In this document: positions 6,064 through 11,250 of the stretch, one piece after another
Position numbering within the stretch: position 1 is the stretch's first letter
Layout: each line of letters opens with the position of its first letter
Origin: CAZCJU01 sp964498965
GTDB taxonomy: Bacteria; Bacillota; Clostridia; Oscillospirales; CAG-272
Reading direction: 5' to 3'
DNA: 11,250 nt
Assembly: GCA_964498965.1 (NCBI GenBank)
Contig: CAZCJU010000055.1
Coordinates: 1-11,250, forward strand
Notes under the pieces: generated by a model
Seen by the model: the letters and a program-made list of their open reading frames with translations, nothing else
What the model was told of the DNA's origin: nothing
Databases searched by the model: none
Program-made: the position numbers and the translations under genes

Positions 6064-9000
6064 TTATTCCGAAAGCAACAGTTTGATACGATTGAGCTGA
6101 TTTACCTCACTTGCACCGGGGTCGTAATCGACGGCGGCTATTCTTGCCTGCGGATAAGCCTTTTTAATGGCTTTTATCACGCCTTTGCCGACAACGTGAT
6201 TGGGCAGACAGCCGAACGGCTGAATACATACGATATTATTTACGCCCTCTTTAATGAGGTGAACCATTTCGCCGGTCAAAAACCAGCCTTCGCCGTATTG
6301 ATTGCCGATCGACAGAAACGGCTTTGCGAATTTTGCAAGCTCCTCTATCTTTTCGTGATTTGTGAATCGTTTGCTTTCTTTCAACGCTTTTTCGGCGGGT
6401 TTTCTTATAAGTTCTATCGCCTCTATACTCAGTTTGCCGAGCATTGCACTTTTTCCGGTTCCGCCGAGATTGTCTTTGCGGTATTTGTTATCATATGCAC
6501 CGTATTCGAAAAAGTCGATGAAATCGGGTACTACCGCTTCGGCACCCTCACGTTCGAGTAGGTCAACGAGATAGTTGTTTGCCAACGGCATATATTTTAC
6601 GAGTATCTCGCCGACGATGCCGACTCTCGTTTTCCGCTCGTCCTTTATTTCGAGTGCATCGAATTCGGAAACGATCTTTTGACACATGGTCTTGTATGTG
6701 TTATACGAGAATTTCTTTGTTATTATTTCCTTACATTCGTCCATAAGCGAACGGAAAAGTGCGTTTGCCGAGCCTTTCACCGTTTCGTAGGGACGTGTCC
6801 TGTACAGACATTTCATCAGCAGATCGCCCCAAACGAGAGCTTCCGCACCGGTCATGAGCATTCCGAGGGATATTTTAAAGCCCGGATTTGACTCCATGCC
6901 GCCGGCATTTAGCGATATCACCGGAATGTGTCCGAGTCCCGCCTTGTCCAAAGCCCGACGTATGAATGCTATATAATTCGAGGCACGGCAACAACCGCCG
7001 GTCTGCGACATCATTATCGCAAGCTTATTCGTGTCGTATTTTCCCGACATTACGGCGTTCATTATCTGACCGGTAACGATGAGCGACGGGTAGCAGGCAT
7101 CATTGTTCACGGTCTTTAAGCCGGTATCGACTGCGGAACGTGTGTCGTTGTCCAAAATGACGAAATTGTAGCCGAAATTGTTAAATGCCGTTTGTACAAG
7201 CTCAAAATGTATCGGTGCCATTTGCGGTGCTATTATGGTGTAACCGTCATCTTTCATTTTTTCGGTGAAAACGGTTCGGTCGTAGGTCAAAACGGGCGAC
7301 GATGGGAGCGGCTTGCCTTCTCTTTGAGCTATTGCGGCGATGAGAGAACGTATTCTTATTCGTGCCGCACCGAGATTGTTTATCTCGTCTATTTTGAGCA
7401 GAGTGTACAGCTTGCCCGCACCCTCGAGTATTTCGCAGACTTGATCGGTCGTGACCGCATCAAGACCGCAACCGAACGAGTTCAGCTGCAAAAGGTCAAG
7501 CTCCTTGTGTACGGCAACGTATTGTGCGGCACTGTACAGGCGTGAATGGTAACTCCACTGGTCGGTGACACGTATGGGACGCTGTGCCTTGCACGGCAGA
7601 CAATCCTCGGTCAGAACGGCCATGCCGTAAGAGGTGATAAGTTCGGGTATGCCGTGATTTATCTCGGGGTCGCAGTGGTATGGTCTGCCGGCGATAACGA
7701 TCCCGTGAGCGTTGTTCTTTTTGATCCATTCAAGTGCTTCATTGCCCTTTGTTCGCACGTCCTCTTTGAATTTCAACAGCTCCGCCCACGCTTCGGTGAC
7801 GGCGAGAGCCGTTTCCGACTTCGGTATGTCGAAGCTGTTTTTCATGACCTCGCATAACCGTGTACGGGCATCTTTTTCGCATCTGAACGAGATGAACGGA
7901 TGAATGAATCTGACCTTGCCCTCGCTTATTTCTTCGACGTTGTTCTTTATGTTTTCGGGATATCCGATGACCATGGGACAGTTGTAATTGTTTGTCGCCC
8001 CATCCTCTGTACGCTCGTAAAATACGCTGGGATAAAATATCGTGTCGATTCCCGAATTTATCAAAGCCTGCACGTGACCGTGCGACAGCTTCGCGGGATA
8101 GCATTCGCTTTCGGACGGAATGGATTCCATTCCCAGCTCGTATATTTTTCTGCTCGAATCGGGCGAAAGCACGACGGAAAAACGTAAACGCTTGAAAAAT
8201 ACAGCCCAAAACGGGAAATTTTCGTACATATTAAGCACGCGTGGAATGCCGATTTTGCCTCGCTCGGCTTCATTCGCTCCGAGCGGCTCGTAATCGAATG
8301 CACGCTTGTATTTGTAAGCGGGCAGATTCGGAATGTCGTCGTTCGCACGCTTCTTGCCTATTCCGTTTTCGCAACGGTTGCCGGAAATGTATTTGCGGTT
8401 GCCGGAAAATTTGTTTACGGTGAGCAGACAGTTGTTCTGACATCTTCCGCAACGTGCGGTCGATGAAGAATACGTAAGTGCGGCGATCTCGTCCTTTGTC
8501 ATAAATCCGCTCTTTTCGCCGTTGTAAGTCTGCCGTGCGAGCAGAGCCGCTCCGAATGCTCCCATTAGTTCCGAAATGTCGGGGCAAACGGCTTCAAGTC
8601 CGGATATTTTCTCAAACGCACGCAACACGGCGTCGGAACGGAACGTGCCGCCCTGTACTATTACGTGCTTGCCGAGAGCTGAGGCATCGGTGAGCTTGAT
8701 GACCTTGAACAGTGCATTCTTTACGACGCTGTATGCAAGACCTGCGGAGATGTCCGCAAGCGTCGCACCCTCCTTCTGTGCTTGTTTTACGTTGGAATTC
8801 ATGAAAACAGTACAGCGCGTTCCCAGATCCGTGGGGGCTTTCGCATATAAAGCCTCTGCGGCAAAGCTCTGTGCCGTGTGCGAAAGTGAGGTCGCAAAAT
8901 TTTCTATGAACGAGCCGCAACCGGAGGAACAAGCCTCGTTGAGCAGAACACTGTCAACGGCACCGTCCTTTATTTTTATATATTTCATATCTTGACCGCC

Positions 9001-10266
9001 GATGTCGAGTACACAATCGGCTTGCGGGTCGAAAAACATTGCCGCAGTGCAGTGCGATACCGTTTCCACTTGCCCCATGTCAAGACAGAATGCCGCTTTC
9101 ATCAGCTCCTCGCCGTAGCCGGTAGAGCAGGTTCTGCAAATGTGTGCGGCATCGGGTAGTTCGTCGAGCATTTGCAAAAGAGCCTTTTGGGCAACGGTCA
9201 CGGGAGAGCTGTTGTTCGGTGAGTAGAACGACCAAAGCAACTCGCCGTCCTTGCCGATAAGAGTCAGTTTCGTCGTCGTAGAACCTGCGTCGATCCCCAA
9301 AAAACAGTCGCCGCTGTAGGTCTTGATGTTGCCTCGCTTGACCTTTTGCCTGTCGTGTCGTTGGCGGAAACTCGTATAATCGGCTTCACTCTCGAAAAGC
9401 GGATCGAGCCTTTTTAATTCGAAGCTCATGTTTTCGCAATCGTCAAGACGGCGTATAAGCTCCGATAAGGTCATGCTCACACCTTGTCCCATCATGCTCG
9501 CTCCCAAAGCGGCAAAAAGATGAGGTGCTTCCGGGATCACGGTGTTTTCGGGTGTCAAATGCAACGTGCGGACAAATGCCGTACGAAGCTCGGATAAGAA
9601 GTGAAGAGGACCGCCGAGAAATGCCACCTTGCCCCGTATCGGCTTTCCGCAGGCAAGACCGCTTATGGTCTGGTTTACCACCGCCTGAAGCACGCTTGCG
9701 GCAAGATCTTCTTTTGCCGCTCCGTCGTTTATCAGCGGTTGAATGTCGGTCTTGGCGAAAACGCCGCAACGGGCGGCTATGGGATATATCTGCTTATAAT
9801 TCTTTGCGTATTCGTTAAGTCCGGAAGCGTCCGTTTGAAGTAACGCCGCCATTTGGTCGATAAAAGAACCGGTTCCGCCCGCACAAACACCGTTCATTCG
9901 TTCCTCAAGACCGCCGGTGAAGTATATGATCTTTGCGTCCTCGCCGCCGAGCTCTATGGCAACGTCCGTGCCGGGCGAAACGGCTCTGAGTGCCGCCGCA
10001 TCGGCGGCTACCTCCTGAACAAATGGTACGCCTACCGCTTTTGCGAGGTTTATACTGCCGCTTCCCGTAAATGCGACGCATACGGTCACATCGCCCAAAC
10101 GGTCTTTTGCATCCGCAAGGAGTGAAATGAGTGCTTCACGTACCTGTGCCTTGTGCCGCTCGTATTCACCGTATATTATTTTCTCGTCTTGGCGAAGAAC
10201 GAGCTTTACCGTCGTCGAACCGATGTCGATTCCCGAAAAATATGTATTTATCGTGTTATTTACCAT
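6064..10266 (-). CDS. Giant acyl-CoA dehydratase activase-like protein (two ASKHA ATPase domains, DUF2229, HgdB-like C-terminus)
   Basis: This 1400-residue protein belongs to the large-form family annotated as 2-hydroxyacyl-CoA dehydratase or activase-related. Classical activators (HgdC/FldI) use ATP to push an electron from a [4Fe-4S] cluster to a dehydratase. Domain 1 (about 8-275) has the ASKHA loop GIDIGSTT (12-19), a second phosphate loop ELGGEDAK (105-112) and FLGGP (216-220). Cys128 and Cys167 have the 39-residue spacing of the HgdC cluster ligands. Domain 2 (321-580) repeats this: GIDAGSTT (324-331), DIGGQDMK (421-428), C446 and C485. A Cys cluster follows (C606, C609, C613, C632), then a DUF2229-like region (672-890; C722, C763) and an HgdB-like C-terminal region (990-1400; C1058, C1092, C1093, C1347, C1353). 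It has no signal peptide or membrane segments and should be cytoplasmic. No separate dehydratase, CoA-transferase or ETF gene is adjacent. Family is secure; substrate is unknown. No good ribosome binding site precedes the ATG. Confidence 0.92.
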   Translation of the reverse strand: MVNNTINTYFSGIDIGSTTVKLVLRQDEKIIYGEYERHKAQVREALISLLADAKDRLGDVTVCVAFTGSGSINLAKAVGVPFVQEVAADAAALRAVSPGTDVAIELGGEDAKIIYFTGGLEERMNGVCAGGTGSFIDQMAALLQTDASGLNEYAKNYKQIYPIAARCGVFAKTDIQPLINDGAAKEDLAASVLQAVVNQTISGLACGKPIRGKVAFLGGPLHFLSELRTAFVRTLHLTPENTVIPEAPHLFAALGASMMGQGVSMTLSELIRRLDDCENMSFELKRLDPLFESEADYTSFRQRHDRQKVKRGNIKTYSGDCFLGIDAGSTTTKLTLIGKDGELLWSFYSPNNSSPVTVAQKALLQMLDELPDAAHICRTCSTGYGEELMKAAFCLDMGQVETVSHCTAAMFFDPQADCVLDIGGQDMKYIKIKDGAVDSVLLNEACSSGCGSFIENFATSLSHTAQSFAAEALYAKAPTDLGTRCTVFMNSNVKQAQKEGATLADISAGLAYSVVKNALFKVIKLTDASALGKHVIVQGGTFRSDAVLRAFEKISGLEAVCPDISELMGAFGAALLARQTYNGEKSGFMTKDEIAALTYSSSTARCGRCQNNCLLTVNKFSGNRKYISGNRCENGIGKKRANDDIPNLPAYKYKRAFDYEPLGANEAERGKIGIPRVLNMYENFPFWAVFFKRLRFSVVLSPDSSRKIYELGMESIPSESECYPAKLSHGHVQALINSGIDTIFYPSVFYERTEDGATNNYNCPMVIGYPENIKNNVEEISEGKVRFIHPFISFRCEKDARTRLCEVMKNSFDIPKSETALAVTEAWAELLKFKEDVRTKGNEALEWIKKNNAHGIVIAGRPYHCDPEINHGIPELITSYGMAVLTEDCLPCKAQRPIRVTDQWSYHSRLYSAAQYVAVHKELDLLQLNSFGCGLDAVTTDQVCEILEGAGKLYTLLKIDEINNLGAARIRIRSLIAAIAQREGKPLPSSPVLTYDRTVFTEKMKDDGYTIIAPQMAPIHFELVQTAFNNFGYNFVILDNDTRSAVDTGLKTVNNDACYPSLIVTGQIMNAVMSGKYDTNKLAIMMSQTGGCCRASNYIAFIRRALDKAGLGHIPVISLNAGGMESNPGFKISLGMLMTGAEALVWGDLLMKCLYRTRPYETVKGSANALFRSLMDECKEIITKKFSYNTYKTMCQKIVSEFDALEIKDERKTRVGIVGEILVKYMPLANNYLVDLLEREGAEAVVPDFIDFFEYGAYDNKYRKDNLGGTGKSAMLGKLSIEAIELIRKPAEKALKESKRFTNHEKIEELAKFAKPFLSIGNQYGEGWFLTGEMVHLIKEGVNNIVCIQPFGCLPNHVVGKGVIKAIKKAYPQARIAAVDYDPGASEVNQLNRIKLLLSE

Positions 10267-10278
10267 TTTTGTTTCGAT

Positions 10279-10287
10279 TCTATACCA
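10279..10287 (-). promoter_or_regulatory. Weak candidate extended -10 element for the activase gene
   Basis: On the minus strand TGG (10285-10287) is followed by TATAGA (10279-10284), like the extended -10 elements at 3907 and 4006, but there is no convincing -35 box 17 bp upstream. If used, transcription would start only about 6 bases before the ATG at 10266, giving an almost leaderless mRNA. That would fit the missing ribosome binding site. The rest of 10267-10320 shows nothing clear. Confidence 0.25.
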
Positions 10288-10310
10288 ATTTCTTTGCTTT
10301 GCCGTTTTGA

Positions 10311-10345
10311 ATAAAAGTAAGGGACCGCTTTTTTTGAGCAGTCCC
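10311..10345 (-). terminator. Intrinsic terminator after pnp
   Basis: On the minus strand GGGACTGCT pairs with AGCGGTCCC (plus-strand arms 10337-10345 and 10321-10329, one T-G wobble) around the loop CAAAAAA. TTACTTTTAT follows as an imperfect T-tract. It lies 8 bp beyond the pnp stop and separates pnp from the activase unit. Confidence 0.8.
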
Positions 10346-10353
10346 GTGAATGT

Positions 10354-11250
10354 TTATTTCATCGCATCTCTGCGGGAAAGATTAAGTCTGCCTCGGTCAT
10401 CGATACCCATGAATTTTACGGTTACTCTGTCGCCGACAGCTACAACGTCCTCAACTCTTTCGGTACGCTTTTTGTCAAGCTTGGATATGTGAACGAGTCC
10501 TTCCTTGCCGGGAGCTATTTCCACAAACGCTCCGATGGGGATTATCCTCGTTACCGTGCCGTTGTATATCGCTCCGGGTACAGGCTCGAATACTATGGCA
10601 TCTATCGCCGCCTTTGCCGCATCGCAGCTTGCTTTGTTTACAGCCAAAATGAATATCGAACCGTCGTCCTCAATGTCGATCTTCGCTCCCGTGTCGGCAA
10701 CGATCTTCTGGATCACCTTTCCGCCGGAACCGATAACTTCGCGTATCTTGTCGGGGTTGATGTGCATGGTTATCATCTTCGGCGCGAATTCCGAAACCTC
10801 ATCTCTCGGTCTTTCGATAGCCTTGAGCATGATGTCGTCGATAATGTAATCTCTGCCTCTGTGGGTCGTGGCAAGTGCCTCTCTGATTATCTCCGGTGTA
10901 AGACCGTCTATCTTAAGGTCCATCTGAATTGCGGTTATGCCCGTGTGCGTTCCGGCAACCTTGAAATCCATATCGCCGAAGAAATCCTCGAGGCCCTGAA
11001 TGTCAAGCATCGTCTGCCAGCTGTCACCCTCGGTTATAAGTCCGCAGGAAATTCCCGCAACGGGTGCTTTTATCGGCACACCCGCATCCATAAGTGCGAG
11101 AGTCGAGCCGCAGATCGAAGCCTGCGAGGTCGAGCCGTTCGAGGAAACGACCTCGGAAACAAGACGTATCGCATAGGGGAACTCTTCGACGGAGGGAAGA
11201 ACGGGTACCAATGCCCGCTCCGCCAAGGCTCCGTGACCTATCTCGCGACG
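10354..11250 (-). CDS. pnp: Polynucleotide phosphorylase, C-terminal part (5' end outside window)
   Basis: PNPase degrades RNA 3' to 5' by phosphorolysis in the cytoplasm. The open frame reaches the right edge at 11250, giving 298 visible residues of about 700, so the TTG at 11226 is an internal Leu codon and not a start. Visible residues 1-14 (RREIGHGALAERAL) are a PNPase hallmark of the second RNase PH domain. D89, D95 and K97 in the EDFFGDMDFK segment match the metal- and phosphate-site residues D486, D492 and K494 of the E. coli enzyme. The alpha-helical stretch is followed by a KH domain with the GSGG loop at 174-177 and an S1 domain at about 224-295 (NGTVTRIIPIGAFVEI; GLVHISKL). The protein ends soon after S1, the usual end point in Gram-positive bacteria. 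A terminator follows at once. Nothing looks damaged. Confidence 0.97.
   Translation of the reverse strand, partial: RREIGHGALAERALVPVLPSVEEFPYAIRLVSEVVSSNGSTSQASICGSTLALMDAGVPIKAPVAGISCGLITEGDSWQTMLDIQGLEDFFGDMDFKVAGTHTGITAIQMDLKIDGLTPEIIREALATTHRGRDYIIDDIMLKAIERPRDEVSEFAPKMITMHINPDKIREVIGSGGKVIQKIVADTGAKIDIEDDGSIFILAVNKASCDAAKAAIDAIVFEPVPGAIYNGTVTRIIPIGAFVEIAPGKEGLVHISKLDKKRTERVEDVVAVGDRVTVKFMGIDDRGRLNLSRRDAMK

Noticed and set aside
5620..6561. 313-codon open frame on the plus strand
   Set aside because: It spans the antisense of the BspA-like lipoprotein start and the activase 3' end. Its product is Arg/Phe-rich with no domain, including a repeat that only mirrors the 18-bp tandem units.
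11224..11226. TTG as a start codon for the pnp fragment
   Set aside because: The frame continues to the window edge and the upstream residues (RREIGHGA) are conserved PNPase sequence, so TTG encodes an internal Leu.
1..11250. CRISPR array, tRNA/rRNA genes, insertion sequence, defence system
   Set aside because: No regularly spaced direct repeats, cloverleaf-like segments, transposase motifs or known defence domains were found. Almost all sequence is accounted for by the genes listed.

Overview
The window looks like chromosomal DNA of an anaerobic Bacillota bacterium, probably class Clostridia (gut or rumen type). The pointers are a reverse-rubrerythrin, a very large 2-hydroxyacyl-CoA-dehydratase-activase-like iron-sulfur protein, a BspA-like leucine-rich-repeat lipoprotein, strong TTGACA/TATAAT-type promoters and clear AGGAG-type ribosome binding sites. 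This placement is inferred from gene content; no marker gene fixes the species.

Layout. (1) 1-2672, plus strand: the C-terminal half of tRNA-guanine transglycosylase (tgt, cut by the left edge), followed 7 bp later by a cytoplasmic GH78-type alpha-L-rhamnosidase-like protein. Both end at a bidirectional terminator at 2705-2733. (2) 2741-3935, minus strand: a lipoprotein of unknown function with a Thr-rich linker. It is driven by a strong promoter at 3907-3935. Its leader of about 220 nt holds what looks like the 3' remnant of an M23-type peptidase gene. (3) 3983-4700, plus strand: a reverse-rubrerythrin gene with its own promoter, divergent from the previous one, then an imperfect inverted repeat and a bidirectional terminator. 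(4) 4765-10266, minus strand: a two-gene unit made of a 1400-residue double-ASKHA activase/dehydratase-like protein and, 24 bp downstream, a BspA-like lipoprotein with Cys-rich repeats and leucine-rich repeats. (5) 10321-11250, minus strand: the C-terminal part of polynucleotide phosphorylase (pnp, cut by the right edge) and its terminator.

How the genes relate. Tgt and Pnp are RNA-metabolism housekeeping genes flanking an accessory stretch. The rhamnosidase-like protein suggests use of rhamnose-containing glycans or glycosides taken up into the cell. The rubrerythrin would protect oxygen-sensitive iron-sulfur enzymes such as the neighbouring activase, but nothing shows a direct link. The two lipoproteins would sit on the outer face of the membrane.

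No CRISPR array, tRNA, rRNA, intact mobile element or recognisable defence system is visible. The least understood item is the giant activase-like protein, which has no dehydratase, CoA-transferase or ETF gene beside it. Its pairing with a surface LRR lipoprotein is also unexplained.
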